Source of the DNA: an uncultured Bacteroidales bacterium
GTDB taxonomy: Bacteria > Bacteroidota > Bacteroidia > Bacteroidales > P3
Length of the DNA: 64,000 bases
NCBI GenBank assembly: GCA_947168515.1
Contig: CAMVMF010000007.1
Span: 22,504-86,503 of the forward strand
Reading direction: 5' to 3'
The position numbers were made by a program, and so were the translations under genes. Each line of letters opens with the position of its first letter. The first letter of the stretch is position 1. Shown here piece by piece: positions 9,124 through 18,435 of this stretch. Under the pieces are notes generated by a model, which saw only the letters and a list, made by a program, of their open reading frames with translations, was not told where the DNA came from and searched no databases.

Positions 9124-9993
9124 ATGCCTCAAACAATCAAAATATTCATCGTAGTCTGTATCTGCTTGATGTTTTCAAGTAGGGCAAAAGCTCAATACGT
9201 GGAAACCCAGCCGGCGGACTATTATGAACGGACCATGACTTGGGAGCAAAAGCCCCAGAAATACGGATTCGTAAGAGAGGCAGATGTATATTGGGGCAAA
9301 TTGTTGTGGCGGATAATAGATGTCCGCGAAAAGGACAATCAATACTTCTATTACCCTAATACGCCAGAGGGAATACGCGGTAGGAAAAATTTGGCGTATG
9401 TGTTATGGGATGCCATAAATGCCGGAGAGATAGAACTGTTCGAAGACGACGAGATGAAGATTCCGCTCGACCCGCAAAAGGTAATAGACAGAGCCACGCG
9501 TAGTGACACGGTACAAATGGAAGTATATGATGACTATGGCGAGGCAGACTACACGACGGTGTTTGTACCTCATGAATTCACTTCCGAAAACATATATCAA
9601 TACGCTATCAAAGAGGCCGTATATATGGACCGTGCTCGCAGTGGAATACAGGTAATGAAACTAGGTCTAGCCCCAATGGAAGAACGGTACAAAGTAATCG
9701 ATGGGGAGACTGAATTCATGGGTACTGTCACCCTATTCTGGGTCCCGATGCTCTCGTGGCAGGTACGGGAGCTGTTAGCGAAGAAAGAGGCTTACTGTCA
9801 GGAGAACCTAACACATCTTCCAAATTGGGAGTACGCGTTCAACTCTTTTATGTACAGTTCATTCATAACACGCGAAGACAACGTCTATAACCGAGCCATT
9901 CACGACTACCTCACAGGCGAAGATGCGCTACTAGAATCGCAGCGCATCGAAGAAGAAATCATGAACATCAGCATCGATATGTGGGAATATTAA
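9124..9993 (+). CDS. second GldN-like protein (GldN/GldO paralog)
   Basis: A 289-residue protein with a signal peptide (IFIVVCICLMFSSRAKAQ) that matches the preceding GldN throughout: READVYWGKLLWRIIDVREKDNQ against the equivalent block, EDDEMKIPLD, the HDYLTGEDA motif, and the same final residues SIDMWEY. It lies 114 bases after gldN in the same direction. This resembles the gldN/gldO pair known from Flavobacterium johnsoniae, but whether this copy is orthologous to gldO or an independent duplication cannot be told by eye. It could be a redundant or condition-specific ring subunit. Confidence 0.85.
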   Translation: MPQTIKIFIVVCICLMFSSRAKAQYVETQPADYYERTMTWEQKPQKYGFVREADVYWGKLLWRIIDVREKDNQYFYYPNTPEGIRGRKNLAYVLWDAINAGEIELFEDDEMKIPLDPQKVIDRATRSDTVQMEVYDDYGEADYTTVFVPHEFTSENIYQYAIKEAVYMDRARSGIQVMKLGLAPMEERYKVIDGETEFMGTVTLFWVPMLSWQVRELLAKKEAYCQENLTHLPNWEYAFNSFMYSSFITREDNVYNRAIHDYLTGEDALLESQRIEEEIMNISIDMWEY

Positions 9994-10239
9994 CCCCGCT
10001 AAGATCTGAGCAGCAACGGCACTCTCATAAACAGTTCCGCATTTTTATAACATGCTCATCACCCACACTCTCATGAGTGAGGGGTTTACTTTAATCCATT
10101 TTGTCTAAGTGAATTAAAGGCATTCAGTCTCATCGTAAAATAAGGCAAGAAGAATAAAGATAATATACATTTCCACTAACTGGAAATCATAAAAGGACGA
10201 ATAAGAAGCAAAATAAATTCATATATCAGAAAAAAAATG

Positions 10240-10247
10240 TAATTTTG
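10240..10247 (+). promoter_or_regulatory. promoter -7 box upstream of the lipoprotein gene
   Basis: TAATTTTG fits TAnnTTTG and is followed by GCAGAC. The predicted transcript would start near 10254, leaving a leader of about 180 bases before the ATG at 10435. Confidence 0.5.
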
Positions 10248-10351
10248 CAGACATAAAAAACAAAATAGATTACCAGAAAGTAGTGTTACTGCCATAAACA
10301 ATAGCTGTGCTGATATGACTACTACATGCCTTCTTTATGGCTAACATCTGA

Positions 10352-10396
10352 GGCTCACTTTCTTGATATAAAAACGGACGTTGTGAGCCCAACGTC
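10352..10396 (+). promoter_or_regulatory. possible pseudoknotted leader RNA
   Basis: GACGTTG (10377-10383) pairs perfectly with CAACGTC (10390-10396). The 6-base loop between them is complementary to GGCTCA at 10352-10357, which would give an H-type pseudoknot or two competing hairpins. It lies about 40 bases before the lipoprotein start, where it could gate translation. No known riboswitch class was recognised. Confidence 0.35.
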
Positions 10397-10434
10397 AAAA
10401 AAGTTGCACCCGGCACGAAAAAGGGTAGAACACT

Positions 10435-11571
10435 ATGAAAACAACAAAATTCAGATTCATTATTGTTGCCTTCGCCCTAGGAGCAATGTTGGCATCATGC
10501 ACAAAGGAGGACACCGTAAGACCCATAAGCCAAGACAATGGCAACAGCTGGCCCAATAGCGGTAGACTCCAGAAAATAAGCAAAACTATTTTGTCTATGA
10601 TCAATAACCTGTATGATTTCCATACGGATGCAACAAAACTCGAGGATTGGACCAGCTACACATACATATTCAACCCGGACAGGTCTGACTGGATATACAT
10701 AACTGCACATGGAATAGATGGCTCATTTGGAGATATGAAAGATTGGAAATTTGAGTGGAATGATGGGAAATTGGGAAAAATAAATTACAAAGAGATTAAC
10801 CATACCTGCAGCTATGAATTCAGCTATGGCAATGGGCCTAGACACACTTATACTAAATATGATACCGTTTGCCATAGTTACGACGACCAAGAACACTTCC
10901 ATGAAAGCCACTACAGCTTTTATAAAATGGACCAAAGGACAGCCCTGCTAACTGAGTGGGTGGACGGCGTGGACGAACTAGAAATCCTGTACATTATCAA
11001 TTTCAACGATAATGGTGAAATTGTATCAATAACCAATTGGGCAACAACATACTACTTCAAGTGGCAGAATGGCAATGTGGTGGAGATAACTACCGACAAT
11101 AGCAAAACCTACGGTGATTGGAAATACACCTATGATAACAATGAATCAAGTTTTGCCAGCATAGATCCACTACTTCTCATTGGAATTGTCGACATCGAAC
11201 AACTGCCCAACTTCCTTTCAAAGAACAACATTGTTTCAATTGAAACCAACAATGTTGCCTCCAACTACAACTACACTTATGGTGAAGGATACCCACAAAC
11301 CAGAATAATGAATTCAACAACTGACTATTTCAAATACATCAATAGCCCAGGAACTGCCCCGACTTTCTATCGTGTTTCATCCAATACCTCTGGTGACGGA
11401 TATTACGCAAATGGAGCCTTGGTACGACTGGATGCCCGATACTATAGCTACGACCCCTCCGACACCCATTTTACCGAATGGGATGATGGATGCACCGATC
11501 CCATACGGGTATTTACAGTCACATGCGACACCACCTTCGTTGCCCATTATGCTAATGGGTACATCAGATAA
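10435..11571 (+). CDS. hypothetical lipoprotein with YD-like repeats
   Basis: A 378-residue protein with a lipoprotein signal (FIIVAFALGAMLASC, Cys at about residue 22). The body has many short aromatic beta-hairpin-like units such as KFEWNDGKLGKI, YYFKWQNGNVVEI and NYTYGEGYPQTR, which resemble YD-type or DUF4595-like repeats of Bacteroidales surface lipoproteins. The family is not certain. The C-terminal 60 residues differ in composition (Asp/Tyr-rich) and show no T9SS sorting motif. It has its own promoter, a long leader and a shared downstream terminator, so it is probably a single-gene unit with an outer-membrane or periplasmic location. Confidence 0.7.
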   Translation: MKTTKFRFIIVAFALGAMLASCTKEDTVRPISQDNGNSWPNSGRLQKISKTILSMINNLYDFHTDATKLEDWTSYTYIFNPDRSDWIYITAHGIDGSFGDMKDWKFEWNDGKLGKINYKEINHTCSYEFSYGNGPRHTYTKYDTVCHSYDDQEHFHESHYSFYKMDQRTALLTEWVDGVDELEILYIINFNDNGEIVSITNWATTYYFKWQNGNVVEITTDNSKTYGDWKYTYDNNESSFASIDPLLLIGIVDIEQLPNFLSKNNIVSIETNNVASNYNYTYGEGYPQTRIMNSTTDYFKYINSPGTAPTFYRVSSNTSGDGYYANGALVRLDARYYSYDPSDTHFTEWDDGCTDPIRVFTVTCDTTFVAHYANGYIR

Positions 11572-11632
11572 CAACCGCCAAAGACAGGAATGGCCATAGC
11601 CTCATAGCCTATAACAATATTTTTGGCCATAT

Positions 11633-11695
11633 CGACCCGCCAAAGTCAGCATACCCGACAAACACGGTAGCTTATCAAAAGACTTTGACGGGTCG
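11633..11695. terminator. bidirectional inverted repeat between convergent genes
   Basis: A 15-base arm at 11633-11647 pairs with 11681-11695 with one G-T mismatch across a 33-base loop. It lies between the convergent lipoprotein and pseudouridine synthase genes. Confidence 0.6.
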
Positions 11696-11711
11696 GTACT
11701 ATAAGGAGGAA

Positions 11712-12758
11712 TTATTCTACAGATTTACTGTTTTGGGCATAGGAACGCCACTTAGCAAGGGCTGAGGACATATCGTCAGGAATAGGGCTTTCGAAGTGCA
11801 AATGCTGGCCTGTAGCGGGATGCTCAAAGCCTAGGATATATGCATGGAGCGCCTGGCGCGGCAAGAGACGAAAACAATTGTCGACAAACTGCTTATATTT
11901 CGAGAAGGTGGTACCTTTAAGGATTTGGTCGCCTCCATAGGGAGCATCGTTGAAGAGCGGATGGCCAATATGTTGCATATGGGCTCTGATTTGATGGGTG
12001 CGGCCAGTCTCCAACACACATTCGATAAGCGTGACATAACCAAAAGGTTCGACAACACGCCAATGCGTGACGGCATATTTTCCCCGTTCGGAATCGTCAG
12101 TAACATGCATCACCCTACGGTCATGGGGCGAACGTTCGAGATTGCCAATAATGGTACCCTCGTTCTCGTTAAAGCTGCCCCAAACCAAGGCGTAGTACTT
12201 ACGCTCGATGGTGTGGTCGAAGAACTGCTTGGCCAAGACAACCTGCGCATCCTCGTTCTTGGCAATAAGAAGGAGCCCAGAAGTGTCCTTGTCTATACGG
12301 TGTACCAGATAGGGCACAATGGGGTCGCCATTATTCGACCGCTTGTCCTGAAAATAATAGAGTAAACCGTTGAGCAGCGTTCCCGTGAAGTTGCCGTAAC
12401 CGGGATGCACCACCATGCCGGGCTTTTTGTCTACCACCAGTACGTCTTCATCCTCATAAACAATATCGAAAGGGACAGGTTCGGGCAAAACCTCGAAATC
12501 ATGTCTGGGTTCGGGAAGGAGGACGCTGATAGTATCACAGGGTTTCACCTTATAATTAGACTTGGAAGGCTTGTCGTTCACCAAAATGCAGCCGGCCTTG
12601 GCAGCAGCCTGGATTTTGGTGCGTGACACACCCTCCAGACGCATCTGGAGATATTTGTCTATCCTTATAAGGGCTTGACCTTTGTCAACAATAATACGGT
12701 GGTGCTCGTATAACTCGGAATCTCCCTGAGACTGGAGCTCTTCTAAATCTTCATTCAT
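11712..12758 (-). CDS. RluA/RluD-family 23S rRNA pseudouridine synthase
   Basis: A 348-residue protein with an N-terminal S4 RNA-binding domain (about residues 30-85; IRIDKYLQMRLEGVSRTKIQ) and a catalytic domain containing VHRIDKDTSGLLL, where the Asp is the nucleophile, plus ETGRTHQIRAHM. The length and S4 domain fit RluD, which modifies helix 69 of 23S rRNA, but the RluA/C/D subtype is inferred. Its start overlaps the stop of the upstream sorting-domain protein by 4 bases (ATGA), so it is translationally coupled to the PASTA/T9SS-cargo operon. Confidence 0.9.
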   Translation of the reverse strand: MNEDLEELQSQGDSELYEHHRIIVDKGQALIRIDKYLQMRLEGVSRTKIQAAAKAGCILVNDKPSKSNYKVKPCDTISVLLPEPRHDFEVLPEPVPFDIVYEDEDVLVVDKKPGMVVHPGYGNFTGTLLNGLLYYFQDKRSNNGDPIVPYLVHRIDKDTSGLLLIAKNEDAQVVLAKQFFDHTIERKYYALVWGSFNENEGTIIGNLERSPHDRRVMHVTDDSERGKYAVTHWRVVEPFGYVTLIECVLETGRTHQIRAHMQHIGHPLFNDAPYGGDQILKGTTFSKYKQFVDNCFRLLPRQALHAYILGFEHPATGQHLHFESPIPDDMSSALAKWRSYAQNSKSVE

Positions 12759-14623
12759 AATACTACAATTTTTTTTGCAGTCCCCTGGCCTACCCTGACC
12801 AGATAAACTCCCTTGGGCAGGGATGGTGTTACAATTGTGGAATGAGCCTGCCTTGTGGTTGTCTTGTATACCTGATGTCCCATGACATCGTAGACGACAA
12901 CAGACCCCTGCCGGTTGGTGCTAATCACAATACAGCCGTCATAGGAATAAATGACCGACTGGGAATCATCCACTAGAGAAGGACTTATCGACAGCTGATC
13001 TCTTGTACCAAAACAGGGCCTGAGCATTAAAGCCCCACGTAGGATACTGGGTTGCCAAGAGGCACTTGTGAGGAAAAAGACATGGGATGAGGCATCGTTA
13101 TTACGGTCAAAACCTAGGTTGATGTAATCGGCTGTAGTTTGCTCAAATCCAACATATATCGTTCCATTGCAGACCAAGGGCTCTTCCAAGTCATAGCGCA
13201 CAAATTCATTAAAGCCTGCAAACAGAGGTTTTCTTCTATTCTCATCCTGATAGATGATATTCCCCGGCATTCCGTTGGCATCATCCCAAACGGTTATCAA
13301 AAATCTGATGTCCTCATTCTCTTCATGAAAAGTGCGGTTGAAATATAATTTTACAGCCGTAAGCGTATCTTCGACATTTAGACGGAACTGGCATGACAGC
13401 CTAACCCTTGAACTGGTCGAAGTGATTCCGTAACCATTTTCAGGGGTGCCATCGTCATAAGCATAGTAATTGTCAAACACCTGAGTGAAACGGATAGTGT
13501 CGTTCTGAGGGAAGGCATCCCCCCTCACACCTTCTCTTACGCCGTGCTCGATGGTGAAGATGGTGGGTTGCTGCATACCCTCGGGGAAAGCATAGCTCAA
13601 TGCCGGTCTGGCATGTGGCTGGGAGGCCTGATACTGGTTTCCCCGCCAGTAGACCGGCACATTCTCATAACCACCTACGTAGGAATACAATTCCTCTCCA
13701 TTCTCGTTGAGGATTCGGAATCCATAATTAGAAGCCAGCTCCTCCGAATAGAGGTTGGTTATCGTCAGCGACAACGAATCCTTCATTTCGGAAGAGGTAT
13801 ATTGCTTTGCCGGCATCGCTTGGAAATCCTTCAATAGGGAATTGGCCGGATTAACAAAAGCAAGGTCACGCGAAGTTGAGTCGCCACGATGACGGCCTGT
13901 ATTCAGCACAACATAGTCCAGATTCCATTGATCACTATTGCTCAAGATACCTTTTTTGGTGACATTGTCCAAGCTACAATAATTTCTAAATCGGAAGCGG
14001 AACCCGTCCTGCAAGTAAGCGGTGTCGATGATAGACAATTCTACAAACTGCCAATAGTTGCCGGTATGAGCATAGAGTGAATCTGCTTCACAGCCTGCAA
14101 TGCTCCAAACGCGATACCAAACATCAGCCCTCGGAGCATAGAACTCCAAGATGAGAGAATCCTGTTCTTCGGGTGTATCCCCCGAGCGCTCCCACATATT
14201 GCCATAGCCGCCTCCGGGCAGATAGAAGAAGCTTAGATATACTGAATCGCCAGAAGTAATCTCTCTTGGGTAAGGGCTGAAAACAGAATCCAACCGGATG
14301 GCATAAGAAACAAGCGTATCGCCGCCAAAGAGTCCACTAGTAGACGTAGGGTACAGGTTGCCACTGGCATCAAATGCATCCAATGTTATCATGCCTACTG
14401 TAGGGGGCAAGGGGGCATAGCCCTGATTCACGTTAGCACCTCCCAAATGCCACTGGGCCTCTGAGAGAGCCCGATTGGAGAAATCGTCGAAGAAGGGAAG
14501 CTCAAGGGCATCAGTCGACTTCGGAGGCATAGAAGGCTGGTGCCTCAAAGGCATCAGCACCTCCTGTGCCGATGCTGTCAGCACAGATAGCAACAACCCC
14601 AATATAAGAAAACAACGCCTCAT
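12755..14623 (-). CDS. secreted protein with T9SS type A C-terminal sorting domain
   Basis: A 622-residue protein with a signal peptide (MRRCFLILGLLLSVLTASAQ). The central part is rich in beta structure and contains FDDFSNRALSEAQW, like jelly-roll surface proteins of Bacteroidota. The last 80 residues form a T9SS sorting domain with VYDVMGHQVYKTT and SLPKGVYLVRVG and a basic tail KKIVVL. It should pass the inner membrane by Sec and the outer membrane by the T9SS encoded at 2.9-10 kb. No catalytic motif was recognised. It lies 12 bases after the PASTA gene and overlaps the pseudouridine synthase gene. Confidence 0.85.
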   Translation of the reverse strand: MRRCFLILGLLLSVLTASAQEVLMPLRHQPSMPPKSTDALELPFFDDFSNRALSEAQWHLGGANVNQGYAPLPPTVGMITLDAFDASGNLYPTSTSGLFGGDTLVSYAIRLDSVFSPYPREITSGDSVYLSFFYLPGGGYGNMWERSGDTPEEQDSLILEFYAPRADVWYRVWSIAGCEADSLYAHTGNYWQFVELSIIDTAYLQDGFRFRFRNYCSLDNVTKKGILSNSDQWNLDYVVLNTGRHRGDSTSRDLAFVNPANSLLKDFQAMPAKQYTSSEMKDSLSLTITNLYSEELASNYGFRILNENGEELYSYVGGYENVPVYWRGNQYQASQPHARPALSYAFPEGMQQPTIFTIEHGVREGVRGDAFPQNDTIRFTQVFDNYYAYDDGTPENGYGITSTSSRVRLSCQFRLNVEDTLTAVKLYFNRTFHEENEDIRFLITVWDDANGMPGNIIYQDENRRKPLFAGFNEFVRYDLEEPLVCNGTIYVGFEQTTADYINLGFDRNNDASSHVFFLTSASWQPSILRGALMLRPCFGTRDQLSISPSLVDDSQSVIYSYDGCIVISTNRQGSVVVYDVMGHQVYKTTTRQAHSTIVTPSLPKGVYLVRVGQGTAKKIVVL

Positions 14624-14635
14624 AACAACTCAAAA

Positions 14636-15532
14636 CTACCAGTCCCAACCATCATCAAAGCTAGGATCATCCACATCATAATAGGGGTCATAATCATCCT
14701 CCTCACCGTCAAACTCGGTCTTGAAGATCTTCGACGAGTCGACCTGGAAGTTGGAGATAATGCGCTCCACATCAGCCTCAGTGGCATCACAATACCACAC
14801 ATCGACATAAGTTCCCAGCGGATATCGAGTAACACCCGTATAGTCAGGATTGAGTTTGTAGCAGACACAACTGTTACGGTCGGCTACTCCATCGAAATAT
14901 TCGTGTCCAACATTCATCGAGGCCGACAAGATGCCTCTGCGAGCCTTGGCTGGGGCCTGGCCAATCACAAAGGGGACCCGCGTGCCCTTCTGAGTTTCAC
15001 CCAGTCCGACAGTCAAATCCACCACGGCACCCCCACTCATCTTCTCTCCAGCATACACCATTTTTCCTTTACATGTAGACTCCAATATCACATTACGGTA
15101 GGGGCTATCCACAAACTTCAGTTTACCGCAGCGCAACCCGGCTGCCTCGAGAGCCGACACAGCACTACGCACGGACATGTTGGACAATTCGGGCAGCACC
15201 ACGTCAGATGGAGCAAAAGCAGTCACGGTGACATACACTTTGCGGTGGGTTTTGATCATTGTGCCGGGTTCGGGATCCTGCCCAAGCACAATGCCGCCCT
15301 CTTGTTCACCATCGTACACGGAGTCTATTATCACATACTCTAAATGGTAGGGGTTATGTCTCACCATCTCAGCCAAAGCAACGCCTCGGTAATCGGGCAA
15401 CTCATACTCTTTACCCTGACGTGCGACCATTTTGATGAACAAAAAGGCCAAAAACACTATTACAACTGAAACAGCAAGCATTAAGACCAGATGCTTGATG
15501 AGGGGATGTTTAGCAAAGAATTCCTTATCCAT
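14636..15532 (-). CDS. membrane-anchored PASTA-domain protein
   Basis: A 298-residue protein with one N-terminal transmembrane helix (about residues 14-34; LVLMLAVSVVIVFLAFLFI). Three PASTA-like repeats follow, with signatures such as ILGQ-type VLGQDPEPGTMIK and LPELSNMSVRSAVSALEAAGL. The C-terminal 25 residues are extremely acidic and Tyr/Trp-rich. PASTA domains usually bind peptidoglycan; there is no kinase or transpeptidase domain here. It is the first gene of a leftward operon with the T9SS cargo protein and the pseudouridine synthase. Confidence 0.85.
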   Translation of the reverse strand: MDKEFFAKHPLIKHLVLMLAVSVVIVFLAFLFIKMVARQGKEYELPDYRGVALAEMVRHNPYHLEYVIIDSVYDGEQEGGIVLGQDPEPGTMIKTHRKVYVTVTAFAPSDVVLPELSNMSVRSAVSALEAAGLRCGKLKFVDSPYRNVILESTCKGKMVYAGEKMSGGAVVDLTVGLGETQKGTRVPFVIGQAPAKARRGILSASMNVGHEYFDGVADRNSCVCYKLNPDYTGVTRYPLGTYVDVWYCDATEADVERIISNFQVDSSKIFKTEFDGEEDDYDPYYDVDDPSFDDGWDW

Positions 15533-15651
15533 ATTGTCATATATAATTCGAATGGCTAATCCGATTTACGAATCCACCCATTCGTTGATGTTTTACTCCT
15601 TAACTGGTTAACACATTATATAACGAGAGGTCGATATTTTTATTGTAAAGC

Positions 15652-16980
15652 TCAATCAACTACCAGTTCGCCAATCAGTGTTGCGGCAGTACAACGCACC
15701 ACCTTCACCCTTACATATTGACCTGGTTGCACATCATGACGGTCAAAAACAATCACCTTGTTTTGGCTGTTGCGTCCGAAAAGTTGCTCTTTACTCCTGT
15801 GCGACTCTCCTTCTACGAGCACTTCATAGTTCTTGCCTATCTCTTGTTGATTGTTTTCCAAGGCTATTTGGCCTTGCAGAGCTATGATTTCCTCCAATCT
15901 GCGAGTCTTTTCGGCATCAGGCACATCATCTACCAAATGTTTTTCGGCATAGGTGTTGGGGCGCATGGAGAACTTGAACATATATGCATAGTCGTAGCGC
16001 ACTTTCCGAAACATGTCCAAAGTCATTTGGTGCTCCTCCACAGTCTCACTGCAGAATCCTGCTATCACGTCAGTGGTGATGGAGCAGTCAGGCATATATT
16101 TTCTAATAGCTGCAATGCGGTCCAAGTACCAGGCCGCGTCGTAATGCCTATTCATCAGTTTCAGCATTCTGTCACTGCCACTCTGCACGGGCAGATGGAT
16201 GCACTTGCAGATGTTGTCGTATTGCGCCATCACTTCCAACAACCTATCGCTCAAATCCTTGGGATGAGAAGTAGCAAAACGGACCCGCATTCTAGGATTC
16301 ACCTCTGCCACACGACGCATCAACTCAGGGAAGTCGACTATGTTCTCGCCGTCTTTCCAACGATAGGAATTGACATTTTGTCCAAGCAGGGTGACCTCCT
16401 TATAGCCTTGCTGCCAAAGGTTACGAGCCTCGTCAACAATGGTTTCGGGATTGCGGCTACGTTCCCTACCGCGAGTATAAGGTACTACGCAATAAGCGCA
16501 GTAGTTCTGACAGCCACGCATGATAGATATATAGGCCGATATGCCGTTGCTGTTCAGCCTTACTGGCTCAATGTCATCATAAGTCTCGGTTGTACTCAGT
16601 TCCGTTTCGGCAGTTTTTACGCCATATTCCCTCACCTTTGCCAGCAAATCTGGCAGCAGTCTATAGGCATCAGGCCCCACCACAAAGCTCACATTCTCCT
16701 CCTCCACCATCAGCTGGCTCTGCAATCGTTCTGCCATACACCCTAAGATACCAATCCTAAGACGAGGATTTTGCTGCTGCTGAGCACGCAGCTCTCTTAG
16801 TCTCTTTCGTATACGTTGTTCGGCATTATCCCGGATAGCGCATGTATTGATTAGCACGTAATCGGCATCAGCAATTTCCGTAGTCACACCATAGCCTTCT
16901 TTCTGCAAAAGAGAGGCCACGATTTCACTGTCGGCGAAATTCATCTGACAGCCATACGTCTCTATGTATATATTCGACAT
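15652..16980 (-). CDS. miaB: tRNA-2-methylthio-N6-dimethylallyladenosine synthase MiaB
   Basis: A 442-residue methylthiotransferase. The N-terminal UPF0004 domain has ETYGCQMNFADSE with the first cluster cysteines. The radical-SAM motif is CQNYCAYC (CxxxCxxC) followed by VVPYTRGRERSR, and a C-terminal TRAM domain follows at about residues 375-440. MiaB adds a methylthio group to isopentenyl-adenosine 37 of tRNAs. The YTRGRERSR wording favours MiaB over RimO or MtaB. Confidence 0.95.
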   Translation of the reverse strand: MSNIYIETYGCQMNFADSEIVASLLQKEGYGVTTEIADADYVLINTCAIRDNAEQRIRKRLRELRAQQQQNPRLRIGILGCMAERLQSQLMVEEENVSFVVGPDAYRLLPDLLAKVREYGVKTAETELSTTETYDDIEPVRLNSNGISAYISIMRGCQNYCAYCVVPYTRGRERSRNPETIVDEARNLWQQGYKEVTLLGQNVNSYRWKDGENIVDFPELMRRVAEVNPRMRVRFATSHPKDLSDRLLEVMAQYDNICKCIHLPVQSGSDRMLKLMNRHYDAAWYLDRIAAIRKYMPDCSITTDVIAGFCSETVEEHQMTLDMFRKVRYDYAYMFKFSMRPNTYAEKHLVDDVPDAEKTRRLEEIIALQGQIALENNQQEIGKNYEVLVEGESHRSKEQLFGRNSQNKVIVFDRHDVQPGQYVRVKVVRCTAATLIGELVVD

Positions 16981-17102
16981 TGATCAAAAAATTTTAAATC
17001 ACAAACCATTCATTATTATTTCTTTGAACCACGGACATCAGTCACTCCCATCTGGATCCTGCGCACAGACCATAGAAGCATCTTCTTTCCAGAATCATAC
17101 AT

Positions 17103-18383
17103 TCAAAAAGTCCTCGCATATGCCACCAATCTATCATAACGGTCGTTATACGCACGATAATAGACATATGCTGTGTAGGTGTTGTTCATTTCAAAATGGT
17201 CACCTTCGAGCACTGCGGTTTGTCCCTGGTTCTCCCCTACCGGCACAAACAATAGCTGATAGGCATAGTACCCCTGCTTCAAATGCAGCCGCAGCGTATA
17301 AGCCTTCATGTCCATATTATATTCCATCCGGCTTCGTTCGTCCAGATGCCATTGGGTCAAATCACCCACAACGTAAATGTTGCCATTCAAAAAAGGGTAT
17401 TCCATTGGCAGCGAGAAGTTCACATACACATAGTCAGCCTCTGTCATTTTGTTGTTTCGGTCCCACACATTCACCTTCATCCCACCATTGAGGGTGGTTT
17501 CCGCTATAAACACTTTGTCCGAGCGGTCATCCAGAGGCTTAAGCAAAGCATACCACTCCCCACCATACTCGTTTATCTGCCACACGTTATACATGGCAGT
17601 ACGAATATTGCTAAGATCGAAATAACGGAATGTATTACCACAATAAAAGATATTTTCCTGATGATTTTTGAAGCATAACGCTCCACGATCGTAGCCTCCA
17701 AATTGCAACTGACGTATATTGTCTATGCGCCCATTCTGTTGCACCACCACACTATAGAAGACTGGATTGAGCATCGGTGGAAGCATCTCGCCGGTGTAGT
17801 CATTGTTGTTTTCCACAATCACATCAACCTCTCTACGCTTCATTATGTCCGCATTGTCATAAGGTACTCCTACAACCAAATCAGCCTTGACAGAGCCCTC
17901 CGTTACACAAAACCTTCTAGTGAAAAGTATACTGTCAGGGTAATCCTGCGGGAAGACTGATACAATATAGTTGCCGGAAATCAGCAGTTGGCTGTACTGG
18001 GCAGGTATGTATTGGAAGTAGTTGACGTATGGCTGCAATGTGGTAAAAGAGCTGTTGTAATTCTCTATCGGAGCCTCCTCGAATCCATTAATATATTCGT
18101 AAGGTTCCATATTGTCCACTTGCCATTTGCTGTCACAATGCTGGATACGGTAGCGGTAGTTGTCAGCCTCGGCCCCTAGTATGTCAAAACGCAGTAGCAA
18201 CCGATCGCTTCCGCCGAGTACCAGCACGGGAGGTTCCAGCTCCACTCCATTTTTGTACAAGGTAACTGTCCTAACCTCTTCCACCCAGTTAGAGTCGGTC
18301 ACAATTTGAGCCTGCATCGCAGTTGCCGAACCCATTAATAGGAGCAGCAACGCCATGAGCGACAACAATGTACCCTTATGCAT
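17103..18383 (-). CDS. type IX secretion system plug-domain protein (DUF5103)
   Basis: A 426-residue protein with a signal peptide (LLSLMALLLLLMGSATAMQAQ) and the DUF5103 pattern: VRTVTLYKNGVELEPPVL, YRYRIQHCDSKW, YVNYFQYIPAQYSQLLISGNY and a C-terminal part resembling a glycan-binding Ig fold. Members of this family have been found as the plug that closes the SprA translocon, so this gene probably belongs to the T9SS although it lies 7 kb from the core cluster. A -7 box sits 29 bases upstream. Confidence 0.85.
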   Translation of the reverse strand: MHKGTLLSLMALLLLLMGSATAMQAQIVTDSNWVEEVRTVTLYKNGVELEPPVLVLGGSDRLLLRFDILGAEADNYRYRIQHCDSKWQVDNMEPYEYINGFEEAPIENYNSSFTTLQPYVNYFQYIPAQYSQLLISGNYIVSVFPQDYPDSILFTRRFCVTEGSVKADLVVGVPYDNADIMKRREVDVIVENNNDYTGEMLPPMLNPVFYSVVVQQNGRIDNIRQLQFGGYDRGALCFKNHQENIFYCGNTFRYFDLSNIRTAMYNVWQINEYGGEWYALLKPLDDRSDKVFIAETTLNGGMKVNVWDRNNKMTEADYVYVNFSLPMEYPFLNGNIYVVGDLTQWHLDERSRMEYNMDMKAYTLRLHLKQGYYAYQLLFVPVGENQGQTAVLEGDHFEMNNTYTAYVYYRAYNDRYDRLVAYARTF

Positions 18384-18411
18384 AAAAATATTATATATAA
18401 AAAAACGACTG

Positions 18412-18419
18412 CAAAGATA
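18412..18419 (-). promoter_or_regulatory. promoter -7 box of the T9SS plug gene
   Basis: TATCTTTG on the minus strand, 29 bases before the ATG at 18383; the context GTATCTTTGCAGTC is the form seen before several genes in this window. Confidence 0.6.
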
Positions 18420-18435
18420 CTAAAAAAAATCCGAT

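Larger units (their letters stand above)
9994..10434. other. 441-base intergenic region with promoter and structured leader
   Basis: No supported gene. It holds AT-rich sequence, a TAATTTTG -7 box at 10240-10247 and the foldable leader described separately. The reading frame at 10326-10559 in this area has no homology-like features and is rejected. Confidence 0.6.
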
